A stretch of DNA of 64,000 bases from Paenibacillus bouchesdurhonensis (GTDB lineage: Bacteria > Bacillota > Bacilli > Paenibacillales > Paenibacillaceae). The DNA lies in assembly GCF_900155685.1 (NCBI RefSeq), contig NZ_LT732548.1, forward strand, positions 71,898 to 135,897, given 5' to 3'. Made by a program: the position numbers and the translations under genes. Below the pieces are notes generated by a model. It had not been told where the DNA came from. It saw nothing but the letters and a program-made list of their open reading frames with translations, and made no database searches. Below are positions 31,573-38,923 of this stretch, piece by piece (the first letter of the stretch is position 1; each line of letters begins with the position of its first letter).

Positions 31573-31601
31573 TTGAAAAATTGAGTGGTTTATGATATGC
31601 T
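31573..31601 (+). promoter_or_regulatory. promoter of tRNA-Ser
   Basis: TTGAAA at 31573-31578, 17-base spacer ending TGA, TATGCT at 31596-31601. It lies about 12 bases before the tRNA. Confidence 0.7.
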
Positions 31602-31613
31602 CATTAGTGCTGT

Positions 31614-31704
31614 GGAAAGGTACCCAAGAGGTCCAAGGGGGCTGACTCGAAATCAGTTAGGCGTGTCAAAGCGTGCGTGGGTTCGAATCCCACCCTTTCC
31701 GCCA
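31614..31704 (+). tRNA. tRNA-Ser (anticodon CGA)
   Basis: The 7-bp acceptor stem GGAAAGG/CCTTTCC, discriminator G and encoded CCA are visible. The anticodon loop CTCGAAA places CGA at 31648-31650. The long variable arm and TTCGAATCC T loop are those of a class II serine tRNA. Its 3' 62 bases (from the anticodon arm) belong to the inserted element's att repeat, so integration rebuilt the intact tRNA. Confidence 0.96.
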
Positions 31705-31705
31705 T
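31643..31705 (+). repeat. attL: 63-bp direct repeat within tRNA-Ser
   Basis: Identical over 63 bases to 48786-48848, covering the anticodon arm to the CCA end plus one base. This is the classical attachment-site overlap of a tRNA-targeting tyrosine recombinase. Confidence 0.96.
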
Positions 31706-31805
31706 CTCTCGTATACCGCGTCATTATCACGTTTTCAGTACGTTATGTGTACGGAAACTGGACGCAGAGAGCGCTAGATGATCCGAACATACCTGAATGA
31801 TTCCG

Positions 31806-31842
31806 AAGTCTTCTACGTTAATAACGCGTAGGAGGCTTTTTA
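31806..31842 (+). terminator. hairpin with T run that buries the integrase ribosome site
   Basis: A 12-bp stem (31806-31817 with 31827-31838, two G-T pairs, 9-base loop) is followed by TTTTT. It has the form of an intrinsic terminator, and its 3' arm contains TAGGAGG, the ribosome site for the integrase ATG at 31845. It could stop read-through from tRNA-Ser and hide the start site. Confidence 0.7.
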
Positions 31843-31844
31843 TT

Positions 31845-32885
31845 ATGGATAAACGTACGGGAAAGAAGACGATAAATCAGCGGACGCCCATTGCGGATGT
31901 CGGCCTGCCGTCTTATACGCTTGATGAAGCGGTTGATTTCGTGGTTAAGGTAAAGCGCGCCAATAACTTAAAAGAGCGGACTATCGAAGGTTATGTTAAG
32001 AATATGCGCTATTTTATCGAATGGGCCGAGGATCGTCACGGAGAGGTAACGATTATGGACGTTACTGCGGACATGCTTCGCGACTATGTGATTTGGTGCG
32101 CGAACGATAAGGAATATTACGCTGGTCATCCTTTTAAGGCGGAATTTATGAAGGGAAAGCGCGGCCTGTCTCCGGCATCAGTAAACGTGCGTATTCGCGT
32201 TCTAAGGACGTTCTTTGCCGTGTTGTACGACGAGGAGGTAATAGACCGCAATCCAGCCGCTAACCTGTCTCTAATGCGCCAGGACGTCGATACAGTTACG
32301 CCGTTGACCGATGATGAGCTTTACCGCTTCTTAAAGGCACCGGATCGTCAACAGTGGGCACAGTGGAGAGACGCGATTATTATGACGTTAATTTTGGATA
32401 CTGGCCTCCGCCTGAATGAAATTTGTGCGTTAGAAAAACCGGAAATTGATTTCGTGCGGAAACTTATCGTACTTCCAGCCGCGAAGAATAAAAACCGCAA
32501 GTCTCGCGTTTTGCCTCTCTCAACGGAGACAGCGCGCCTATTGAAGCAGCTAATTACGGAGTCGGCGCAGCACTTCGAAACTACATATGTATTTACGACC
32601 AACTACGGCGAGCAATTAAGCGAGAAGACGATTCAAAAGGCGTTTGATAAGTACGCGGAAAAGGCGAAGCTCGGCCGTAATGTGTCGCCGCATGTCCTAC
32701 GTCACAACTTCGCAACGATGGCCGCGGAGAATGGAATGAGTATCTTTCACCTTCAAAAAATTATGGGTCATGCGGACATAGCGACGACTCGCAAGTACGT
32801 CCAGATTAGCGAGGAAAGCATAGCGGACGAGCACCGGAAGCATTCGCCTCTTGCGCGGATTATGAAACGGGAGGGCGGACGCTAA
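31845..32885 (+). CDS. int: tyrosine recombinase/integrase 1
   Basis: 346 residues. N-terminal SAM-like core-binding domain at about 20-130, catalytic domain with Arg in DTGLRLNEICALE, Lys in the beta-hairpin (AAKNKNRKSRVLPL), HVLRHNFAT, GHADIATT and the nucleophile Tyr in TRKYVQIS. The frame opens further upstream, but the ATG at 31845 has the only ribosome site. Next to attL, it is the likely enzyme for tRNA-Ser integration. Confidence 0.95.
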   Translation: MDKRTGKKTINQRTPIADVGLPSYTLDEAVDFVVKVKRANNLKERTIEGYVKNMRYFIEWAEDRHGEVTIMDVTADMLRDYVIWCANDKEYYAGHPFKAEFMKGKRGLSPASVNVRIRVLRTFFAVLYDEEVIDRNPAANLSLMRQDVDTVTPLTDDELYRFLKAPDRQQWAQWRDAIIMTLILDTGLRLNEICALEKPEIDFVRKLIVLPAAKNKNRKSRVLPLSTETARLLKQLITESAQHFETTYVFTTNYGEQLSEKTIQKAFDKYAEKAKLGRNVSPHVLRHNFATMAAENGMSIFHLQKIMGHADIATTRKYVQISEESIADEHRKHSPLARIMKREGGR

Positions 32886-32909
32886 TGGCAACAGAACGCA
32901 AAGGCGGCA

Positions 32910-33113
32910 TTGCTACGCCATTTTCCCGGTCGCCTCGATCCGGAAGTTATCGATCTAGCCGCGGATCAATACGCTACGATAACGGTTGACTTACGCACTA
33001 ATTTGCCGCGGATCAATGTTGACAATCCGGTAGGCTTATTTGTTGACGCATATAAGACAGCCTTAGCGCAATATAAAGCGCTCCGGTACAAGCGTAAAAG
33101 GGCGGCGAATTGA
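32910..33113 (+). CDS. small hypothetical protein downstream of integrase 1
   Basis: 67 residues from a TTG. The protein-like reading (RLDPEVIDLAADQYATITVDLRT) continues upstream in frame directly to the integrase stop. A second start, ATG 32884, has a strong GGGAGGGCGG site and overlaps the integrase stop, but is in the frame -1 to this one and ends after 30 codons. Either a TTG start, a programmed or accidental frameshift, or an old integrase-gene duplication end is possible. Function unknown. Confidence 0.5.
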   Translation: MLRHFPGRLDPEVIDLAADQYATITVDLRTNLPRINVDNPVGLFVDAYKTALAQYKALRYKRKRAAN

Positions 33114-33158
33114 TAAGTAAACAAAACTCGTAAATCAAAATGTGGACATCCTTTAATG

Positions 33159-33188
33159 TTGCCTTAACAAGATATAGCTTGGTATAAT
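33159..33188 (+). promoter_or_regulatory. promoter of type I toxin
   Basis: TTGCCT at 33159-33164, 18-base spacer ending in TGG, TATAAT at 33183-33188 (extended -10). Confidence 0.75.
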
Positions 33189-33222
33189 ATAACTGCGAGG
33201 TAAGAGGCTCGGTGGTGAAACC

Positions 33223-33330
33223 CTGGACACATATCAAGTTATAACTTTAATTATAGCAGCAATGATGCTAATGCTATCATTAATGAAGTTTGTTCTCGAT
33301 TTATTTAAGGCATTAGAAAAGAAAAAGTAG
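33223..33330 (+). CDS. Hol-Tox-like type I toxin peptide
   Basis: 35 residues: (M)DTYQVITLIIAAMMLMLSL then MKFVLDLFKALEKKK. It has one hydrophobic helix and a basic tail. The MDTYQ opening and KKK ending match the putative holin-like toxin family of type I toxin-antitoxin loci in Bacilli. The start would be a CTG with GGTGGTG six bases upstream; no better start exists in frame. A strong promoter lies 35 bases upstream. Too short for routine gene finders. Confidence 0.75.
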   Translation: MDTYQVITLIIAAMMLMLSLMKFVLDLFKALEKKK

Positions 33331-33445
33331 CCGGTCTCTTGGCGGAGAAACCGACTACTGCGCGTCTTGCACTCTACGTTTTTAAATCTAATACCCTTAC
33401 CTTGCAAACCTGCCGATAGCGATAAATTCGTTATCGGTTTTGTCA
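33330..33445 (-). ncRNA. candidate antisense antitoxin RNA
   Basis: On the minus strand a hairpin at 33327-33359 (GTAG, CGGT, CTC arms paired with GAG, ACCG, CTAC) ends in ACTTTTTCTTTT: an intrinsic terminator lying over the 3' end of the toxin gene. About 90-120 bases upstream on that strand are TAATAT (near 33446-33451) and a weak TTGAAC/TTTTGA box, then a 5' hairpin (CCGATA/TATCGG). This tail-to-tail overlap is the arrangement of TxpA/RatA-type loci. Exact RNA ends are inferred. Confidence 0.6.
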
Positions 33446-33530
33446 TATTAAGTGTACACATTGTGGTTCAAAATATCAACATGTTAATATCCTTCTTGAT
33501 TATTTTTTTTTAAATTAAGGAGGTTTTTAA

Positions 33531-34577
33531 ATGGATAAGCGAGTAGGAAAAAATTATAAGTTCACCCGTTCCAGCAAGGCCGCCAATAAACCGTTAGATG
33601 ATCTATTTGACATATTCTACGCGGGGAAGGTCGCAGAAGGGCGCTCTCCGCGAACTCTCGAAATGTACAGCGAGGGCTTCCGTTATTTGACCGAATACAT
33701 GGAGAATGTCGGAGTCGAGCGAACGTTTAACGCAGTCACTCCGGATTTGCTTCGGTCTTATATAGCTTGGATGTTGCATGGTAAAAGAAAGTGGGAGGGA
33801 CATGCACATAAGTCGGAGGAGGATAAGACCGTAGGACTGTCGCCAGTTACAGTAAATACGAAGATTAAACCTCTAAAAACAATGTTTCGTTATCTAAATG
33901 AGGAAGGCCATATAGATCATGATCCGTGTGCGCGAATTAAGAAAATACACGAACCTGAGAAGAAGATACGCGTGCTCACGGTAGGGGAGCTACAGAAACT
34001 TCTCGCCGCTCCAGATCGCAAAACCTACGCTGGATTTAGGGATTATGTTGCAATGAATGTATTAATTGATTCATTTGCGCGGATTGGGGAGATATTGTCG
34101 ATCAAAAAGGCTGATATCGACTTTAAACTCGGAATGATCTGGTTTGATGAAAAAATAGTAAAGACACGAAAGGGCCGAGCAGTCCCGGTAACAAAGAGAA
34201 CCTTGCGCTTGCTGAAAGAACTCATCAAAGAGAATGAGGATTTTGATACCGAGTATGTCTTCGTCACCAATTACGGTGAACCAATCCGCGACGATAGGCT
34301 TCGAGATCGCCTAAAACAGCACGCTAAAGCCGCAGGATTGAACGTTCGGGTACATCCGCATCTATTCCGCCATACGTCGGCTACGATGTTCCTTGAAAAA
34401 GGCGGCGACCTACGACACCTCGCAAGTATTCTCGGACATACCGACCTCCGCATGGTCATGAAATATACGCATTTGTCTGATCGCGCAATTAAAGCGCAGC
34501 ATGAGCTATACTCTCCGATCAACGACGTGGTCAAACCGCTGAATAGGGAGCGGAAGAGAAAACGAAATAGCAAGTGA
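33531..34577 (+). CDS. tyrosine recombinase/integrase 2
   Basis: 348 residues, beginning MDKRVGKNYKF much like integrase 1 (MDKRTGKKTIN). Catalytic residues: Arg in DSFARIGEILS, Lys in KTRKGRAVPV, HPHLFRHTSAT, GHTDLRMV and Tyr in VMKYTHLS. AAGGAGG lies eight bases before the ATG. With integrase 1 it forms a pair of related recombinases in one orientation. The last 14 residues are very basic. Confidence 0.94.
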   Translation: MDKRVGKNYKFTRSSKAANKPLDDLFDIFYAGKVAEGRSPRTLEMYSEGFRYLTEYMENVGVERTFNAVTPDLLRSYIAWMLHGKRKWEGHAHKSEEDKTVGLSPVTVNTKIKPLKTMFRYLNEEGHIDHDPCARIKKIHEPEKKIRVLTVGELQKLLAAPDRKTYAGFRDYVAMNVLIDSFARIGEILSIKKADIDFKLGMIWFDEKIVKTRKGRAVPVTKRTLRLLKELIKENEDFDTEYVFVTNYGEPIRDDRLRDRLKQHAKAAGLNVRVHPHLFRHTSATMFLEKGGDLRHLASILGHTDLRMVMKYTHLSDRAIKAQHELYSPINDVVKPLNRERKRKRNSK

Positions 34578-34723
34578 TGTTTTTGGCTGCGGCTGGGGCG
34601 GGCGAATCCGTAACGCTGCAGGTAACGGGAGTGATCGGTGCCGTGGGCGCGTGTGTTGCGTATATGTTGGCGGAGGGGTACGCGGATGGGAACAGCGGGG
34701 ATAGTAGCGGCGTAAGTGACTAG
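34577..34723 (+). CDS. small membrane protein coupled to integrase 2
   Basis: 48 residues starting at an ATG that overlaps the integrase 2 stop (TGATG). A hydrophobic Gly/Ala-rich helix (about 14-32, VTLQVTGVIGAVGACVAYML) is followed by a polar Asp/Ser/Gly tail. No family recognised. The overlap and membrane helix argue for a real gene. Confidence 0.5.
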   Translation: MFLAAAGAGESVTLQVTGVIGAVGACVAYMLAEGYADGNSGDSSGVSD

Positions 34724-34776
34724 GATACAATCGAATAGATCGTAAATAGGGCGCATAAATCGCGCTGAACGAAACG

Positions 34777-34825
34777 AAGGGCGCAGATTCTCGGGATAGG
34801 TTCCGTTGAGTCTGCGCCTTTTTTT
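34777..34825 (+). terminator. terminator after integrase 2 unit
   Basis: GGGCGCAGA/TCTGCGCC arms with a 24-base loop and seven T. Confidence 0.85.
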
Positions 34826-34966
34826 AAAAAAATAGTATGTATTACTCTAAATAATCCATCCAGAAATCCCATCTGCACAGCTATTAAAAAGAGCTTGATA
34901 GCGAGAATTACTGTTTTGTTCATCGTATTCTTCAAGAACGGCCGAAACTTCGCGCATTAAACTTAT

Positions 34967-35227
34967 TCATCCTACGATCCCTATAACCTCAATCTTTGCT
35001 GTGATAATATCTTTCCAATATGTCACGGCGGTCATATCTAATTTATATTCTGAATATATACCTCCTCTATGGTTCATATCAAAAATAGTCTCCTCTAACC
35101 CATCTAGTAGATTATATTCTTTAATTTCACTATAATCAGGGTCTCTCAGTTCAGATGCCTGATATTCCCTCATTGATGAAACGAGATCCTTGGCTAATTT
35201 TTGAACTACTTCTTTGCGATCGATCAT
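34967..35227 (-). CDS. hypothetical element protein
   Basis: 86 residues with TAGGAGGCG before the ATG. Acidic, with charged helices in the first half and beta-like segments in the second (KIEVIGIVG end). Read leftward like the XRE repressor; may be in the lysogeny-side transcript. No family recognised. Confidence 0.65.
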   Translation of the reverse strand: MIDRKEVVQKLAKDLVSSMREYQASELRDPDYSEIKEYNLLDGLEETIFDMNHRGGIYSEYKLDMTAVTYWKDIITAKIEVIGIVG

Positions 35228-35468
35228 TTATACGCCTCCTAAATATGGTATAAGTATGATTTCAATAGACAGGTATTTATCACCTTCTTTTTGCTCGGCT
35301 AAAATTAACGCGTGATTTAACCGCTTTAACCTCGTACCCTTCCGTTCCTACCTATCCGCGTCTAAGGCGGCTAATTCCCCGTAAATTTTCCGTCAAAAAC
35401 GCACGAAAAAGACCTCACGAGGTCAGGTTCATGTTGAACCCGAGCCTTAGTCGGCGGTCGGTATGTAA

Positions 35469-35693
35469 TTAATGTTCAGTATCTTCTACAAGCATAATAA
35501 TCTGGCTGATATCAGTAGTTCCCAACGCTTCCGCTATTTTCGCGATGTGTTCGAAGTTGATGTTCTCCCGCTTACCGTTTACAAGCTCCGAAATTGCCGC
35601 GCGTCGTACTTTAGATTTTACCGACAATTCGTTAAAAGACATTCCCTTTTCTAGTAATAAGTCTCCTAGTGTGACCTTTACTTTTAATGGCAT
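35469..35693 (-). CDS. XRE-family repressor (Cro/CI type)
   Basis: 74 residues; the ATG at 35693 has TTGGAGG upstream. HTH: LLLEKGMSFNELSVKSKVRRAAISELVNGKR with the second helix near 20-27. It faces a rightward early promoter with two palindromic operators, the layout of a phage or satellite master switch (CI or Stl-like). Confidence 0.85.
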   Translation of the reverse strand: MPLKVKVTLGDLLLEKGMSFNELSVKSKVRRAAISELVNGKRENINFEHIAKIAEALGTTDISQIIMLVEDTEH

Positions 35694-35716
35694 TATAAAA
35701 ACCTCCAAATTGGGTA

Positions 35717-35746
35717 TTGACTGTACGTATAGGCGTACGTTATAAT
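35717..35746 (+). promoter_or_regulatory. rightward early promoter of the element
   Basis: TTGACT at 35717-35722, 18-base spacer, TATAAT at 35741-35746. The spacer contains operator 1. Confidence 0.8.
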
Positions 35747-35776
35747 CGAACCAAGTAATGTACGCATATGCGTACA
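35722..35776. promoter_or_regulatory. twin operators GTACG-N6-CGTAC
   Basis: Operator 1 is at 35722-35739. Operator 2 at 35759-35776 is a perfect 18-bp palindrome TGTACGCATATGCGTACA. Centres are 37 bases apart and flank the -10 box. They are the probable sites of the adjacent XRE protein. Confidence 0.75.
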
Positions 35777-35862
35777 ATTGATAGTATACAGCCTATTTTC
35801 ACAAAACGCCATAGTTTTGTGCTAGTTCTTTGCACCCATTTTTAGGATTAGGAGGAATGAGT

Positions 35863-36225
35863 ATGAAACTAGCGCAACCATTAAACGCACGTCACCGCGA
35901 ACTGACCCGCGAGGCGAAGGTCACACGGGATCGCCTTTCACGGATGTTATCCGACTTTGACCGAGCGATCTCGAACATTTATCACGAACTTGAACGGGTC
36001 GACTTATCGCCAGATTCCGGCTATTATGCCGCGCTACTCCTGCAGGACGTTCTCCGCAAGCGTCGCGTAGTAAAAGACGAACTGGCCGGAATCAATCACC
36101 TTGCGTTGGTTCTGGAAAGCGCGCAATCAGACCTTGACCAACACATTAAGCGCAATAAGAAGCGTTCCCGTCGCTGGCATCGCGAATTAAATATCCGGCT
36201 TGAAATCGAGGACATAGGCTTATGA
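35863..36225 (+). CDS. hypothetical early protein, helical
   Basis: 120 residues; ATG 35863 has AGGAGG eight bases upstream. Long charged helices (residues 5-50 and 70-110) and a basic patch KRNKKRSRRWHRE. First gene of the rightward early transcript. No family recognised. Confidence 0.65.
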   Translation: MKLAQPLNARHRELTREAKVTRDRLSRMLSDFDRAISNIYHELERVDLSPDSGYYAALLLQDVLRKRRVVKDELAGINHLALVLESAQSDLDQHIKRNKKRSRRWHRELNIRLEIEDIGL

Positions 36226-36314
36226 GATTTCACGCAGGAAAGGTAATTGACGGAAAGCTTTACGTAAAAACGAGCGGCGGTAACTGGATTGAGCTGCGGC
36301 TACTCACATATTAA
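36222..36314 (+). CDS. very small early protein
   Basis: 30 residues from an ATG overlapping the previous stop (ATGA). The sequence RFHAGKVIDGKLYVKTSGGNWIELRLLTY looks like a small beta domain. No family recognised. Confidence 0.4.
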   Translation: MRFHAGKVIDGKLYVKTSGGNWIELRLLTY

Positions 36315-36334
36315 AAATCGAGGAGGAACTTAGT

Positions 36335-36559
36335 ATGAGGAAAATTAAAATTAAAGGCTGCGACGCGTTTATCATTAGGGAGGATTTGGCTGTACTTATA
36401 GATATTGAAGCGGAATGTGCGGTTATTTATCGGTTGTGCGATGACCGCATTGACCCGGATGGACTTTGTCTTGAAAGCCCGATAAGCCTAAAGGCGCTCC
36501 AAAAAATCTATACCGCGGATGACGAGCTTGACGTACTAATCGCGGCATTGGAGGGATAG
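36335..36559 (+). CDS. hypothetical early protein
   Basis: 74 residues with GAGGAGGAA upstream. Three Cys (CDAF, ECAV, GLCL plus RLCDD) and an acidic C-terminus. No family recognised. Confidence 0.6.
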   Translation: MRKIKIKGCDAFIIREDLAVLIDIEAECAVIYRLCDDRIDPDGLCLESPISLKALQKIYTADDELDVLIAALEG

Positions 36560-36563
36560 GCGG

Positions 36564-36872
36564 ATGGACTTTGTAAAAGTAACGGAGATTATCGAAGACA
36601 TGGTCGCAGTAGGCGAGGTAGGGAGGCTTACACGGGATGGGATTAGGCTGTCCGAGTCGGTCGCGGTTTCTATCGATCTAAGTGCGCCCGGTACGTACTT
36701 AATAGTTGAACGCGTGGTGGAAATTGACGGGGAGATACACTCCAGCAATGAACCGGGTCAACTATTATTTGACGCTGTTTTACCTAAACATATCTCCATC
36801 CAGGAACTCGCCGGTATGACCGCGCTCGAATTTTTGGCGGTATCGGTCGGAGTTAAGGAGGTCACGTCATGA
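36564..36872 (+). CDS. hypothetical early protein
   Basis: 102 residues, five bases after the previous gene, mixed alpha/beta, acidic. It overlaps the next gene by four bases. No family recognised. Confidence 0.6.
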   Translation: MDFVKVTEIIEDMVAVGEVGRLTRDGIRLSESVAVSIDLSAPGTYLIVERVVEIDGEIHSSNEPGQLLFDAVLPKHISIQELAGMTALEFLAVSVGVKEVTS

Positions 36873-37081
36873 TTACGGAAGAACACCGCTACACATGCGT
36901 CCTTGATCGCGACGGCTGGCGGATCACACTTAACGTCTATACCCCGCGCCAAGTATCGAAGGACAAGCTCCGGGCGCTTGCCATTGAGGAGGCGATCCGT
37001 GACCTTGCGCTCGTAGGTATTGACGCGCAGCCAGACGAGTTTACACCGGTCGCGTACGAGAATACACCGACATTCCGATGA
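36869..37081 (+). CDS. hypothetical early protein
   Basis: 70 residues, start in an ATGA overlap with the previous gene and GGAGG upstream. Pattern HRYTCVLDRDGWRITLNVYTPRQVSKDKLRALAIEEAI suggests a small alpha/beta domain. No family recognised. Confidence 0.6.
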   Translation: MITEEHRYTCVLDRDGWRITLNVYTPRQVSKDKLRALAIEEAIRDLALVGIDAQPDEFTPVAYENTPTFR

Positions 37082-37179
37082 TGCCGCGGCCGCGCCAACG
37101 GTCGATGAGCGGAGGAAATACGGACGGGGTTGCCAGATGCGCCAACATTTCGGCAGCCCCTCCGGCTTATTCAGTAGAA

Positions 37180-37207
37180 AGGGCGTGCCAAGTGGGCGCC
37201 TTTTTTT
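37180..37207 (+). terminator. terminator of early unit
   Basis: GGCG/CGCC-type stem with TGCCAAGTGG inside and a seven-T tail, closing the 35.86-37.08 kb gene run. Confidence 0.55.
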
Positions 37208-37254
37208 GCTACGATGTCCCCTTTTAGCCGAGAATTGCGGTAATACTCGTTAAG

Positions 37255-37936
37255 CTCGAAAAATATTTCTGACAAAATGTGTGCGAAACGATGGCGGAGT
37301 CCGTTGGAATATAGTGAGAGGAACGAAAATAAATTCCGTAAAAGTGTGCGGTCAGACTGCGGACGTCGTTTTTATGGTTAAGTAGCCGCGAAATTGTTTT
37401 CGGAACAATGTCCCACTTCACGTTGTTTATGTCCCTATATAAAGTAAACGAATTAGGAGGCGGCAGCATGACAAACGATGTCCCATATTTCGGGATTTCT
37501 ATCCTTATTATATTATGAAGGCGAAATATAACGGGGCTCTGTCCCAATTTATGAAGGTTCTGTCCGTATGTGTTATGAGCAGGAAAATCTCGGAGGGATG
37601 TCCCAAATCGCGCTTGTTTTGTGCCTATTTATAGATGAGCACAATAATATTTTTGCGTAAAATGTGCGGATTGAAATGTGTCCGGCAATAATACGATAGC
37701 TGCCGGTATTAATTCCGCAAAAGTGTGCGAAACAGAGCCGAGCGGCAACAAGGTAAGTGAGGGCCAGATAATATATTCATTATTGTGCGAAGCGGGCTCC
37801 TAACTTTCTATATTACAGTAAGCACAAAATTAATTTGCTTAAAGTGTGCAAGTCACTGATCTGTGTCGGATGTATTAGAGAGAGTGTAAGGCGGAATTTC
37901 CGCTCACTATAAATTAACGATAAGGGAGACGATGAG
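37255..37936. repeat. repeat-rich non-coding region, candidate origin or control region of the element
   Basis: Two motif families alternate in about 680 bases. AAAGTGTGCG-type units contain TGTGCG at 37280, 37345, 37663, 37724 and 37784, with TGTGCA at 37845; several are preceded by TTCCGYAAA or TTGCGTAAA. ATGTCCCA-type units contain TGTCCC at 37409, 37430, 37479, 37540 and 37599. All are on the plus strand. Irregular spacing and short length exclude CRISPR. They resemble iterons or multiple regulator sites upstream of the replication-type genes. Confidence 0.6.
37468..37518 (+). CDS. possible 16-residue peptide in the repeat region
   Basis: ATG with AGGAGG seven bases upstream encodes MTNDVPYFGISILIIL, hydrophobic at the end. 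It overlaps one of the TGTCCC repeats. It could be a leader or signal peptide or chance. Confidence 0.25.
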   Translation: MTNDVPYFGISILIIL

Positions 37937-38380
37937 ATGGGCGAAGTAGTTTGTTTTAAAAAGGCTATTAGGAAGAGAGCGCATAAAAGTAATATTCTTG
38001 ACAGGTTAGAAAGAGAAGAACCCGGCACGGCTACTGTCCCTGCTATTCAACTCGCGGTAAAGGGACTGGTCTCTCATGTCGTTGAGCTTAGCTGTTTTGT
38101 ATCGGAAGTTGTCGAGCTAATAGAGGAAGCCCCGCCCCTAACGTACGCTCCGGAAATTAAAACAAAGTATAAGCGTATAGTCGCGTTGTTCAACGAAAGA
38201 GCAGAAATTGCGATTAATGACCGCACAACGTCGCTGCACTTTGATCTTAAATCAGGTGTGGAAGAGCTGCAGGAGCTTGTTCAATTGGTCGGTAGCTATA
38301 TTTATGAACCGTCCGCGAGTCTTCGAGAAGAGCTCGTAAAATATATCGAAGCATTTACAGGGTACGAAGAGACAGCGTAA
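37937..38380 (+). CDS. hypothetical helical protein
   Basis: 147 residues, ribosome site AAGGGAGACGA. N-terminal basic segment (KKAIRKRAHKSN), then amphipathic helices with acidic faces. First gene after the repeat region. No family recognised. Confidence 0.6.
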   Translation: MGEVVCFKKAIRKRAHKSNILDRLEREEPGTATVPAIQLAVKGLVSHVVELSCFVSEVVELIEEAPPLTYAPEIKTKYKRIVALFNERAEIAINDRTTSLHFDLKSGVEELQELVQLVGSYIYEPSASLREELVKYIEAFTGYEETA

Positions 38381-38442
38381 AGAGTCTATAGTTTGGCGGA
38401 CGTTAGGAGCATTCAAATAATTTTATAAGGAGACGATGAACA

Positions 38443-38895
38443 ATGGAAATGATGACACGCGAAGGTTACGTACAGGCAAAGAGCTTAGAATGGGCGTTGG
38501 TTGGTAGTTCGTTTAAGGACGCGCGGGAAAGCCTCGGACTATCGGCGGCATTTGTAGCGAGCGGGATCGGTATTAGCGAAAGTACGCTACGGAGATTTGA
38601 AAACGGAACTCCGGTAATGGCGGCCAGGGTGATCGAAAAAGCTTACGAAATGTTCCTGTATTTACACAAGGCCGAGCAAGCAGGTTTTAGTAAGCACGTT
38701 CATGCGCCAGAGCTTCACGGTGTGGGGGCTCGTTTAGTTGTGGATTGGGAGTTGGGAGACGAAACTGCAGTCACAGTGTCGCGAATAGGAGGGCCAGTAC
38801 TAGCTAAATTTGATATCGGAGACTTTGACGCGAACTGTACTCTCGCTATTGATTTATGTGATAAGTTGGGGGAACCGTATTTTGTTACCTATTAA
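38443..38895 (+). CDS. helix-turn-helix protein
   Basis: 150 residues. FKDARESLGLSAAFVASGIGISESTLRRFENG (about 25-56) is an XRE-type HTH. The C-terminal half is beta-rich and unrecognised. AAGGAGACGA precedes the start. A second regulator of the element. Confidence 0.7.
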   Translation: MEMMTREGYVQAKSLEWALVGSSFKDARESLGLSAAFVASGIGISESTLRRFENGTPVMAARVIEKAYEMFLYLHKAEQAGFSKHVHAPELHGVGARLVVDWELGDETAVTVSRIGGPVLAKFDIGDFDANCTLAIDLCDKLGEPYFVTY

Positions 38896-38923
38896 GTTGT
38901 GAGAGAACGGAGGCGAATGCGGC

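Noticed and set aside
33531..34577. integrase 2 as a pseudogene
   Set aside because: All catalytic residues and a strong ribosome site are present.
37255..37936. CRISPR array
   Set aside because: Repeated motifs are under 20 bases, with irregular spacing and no cas genes.
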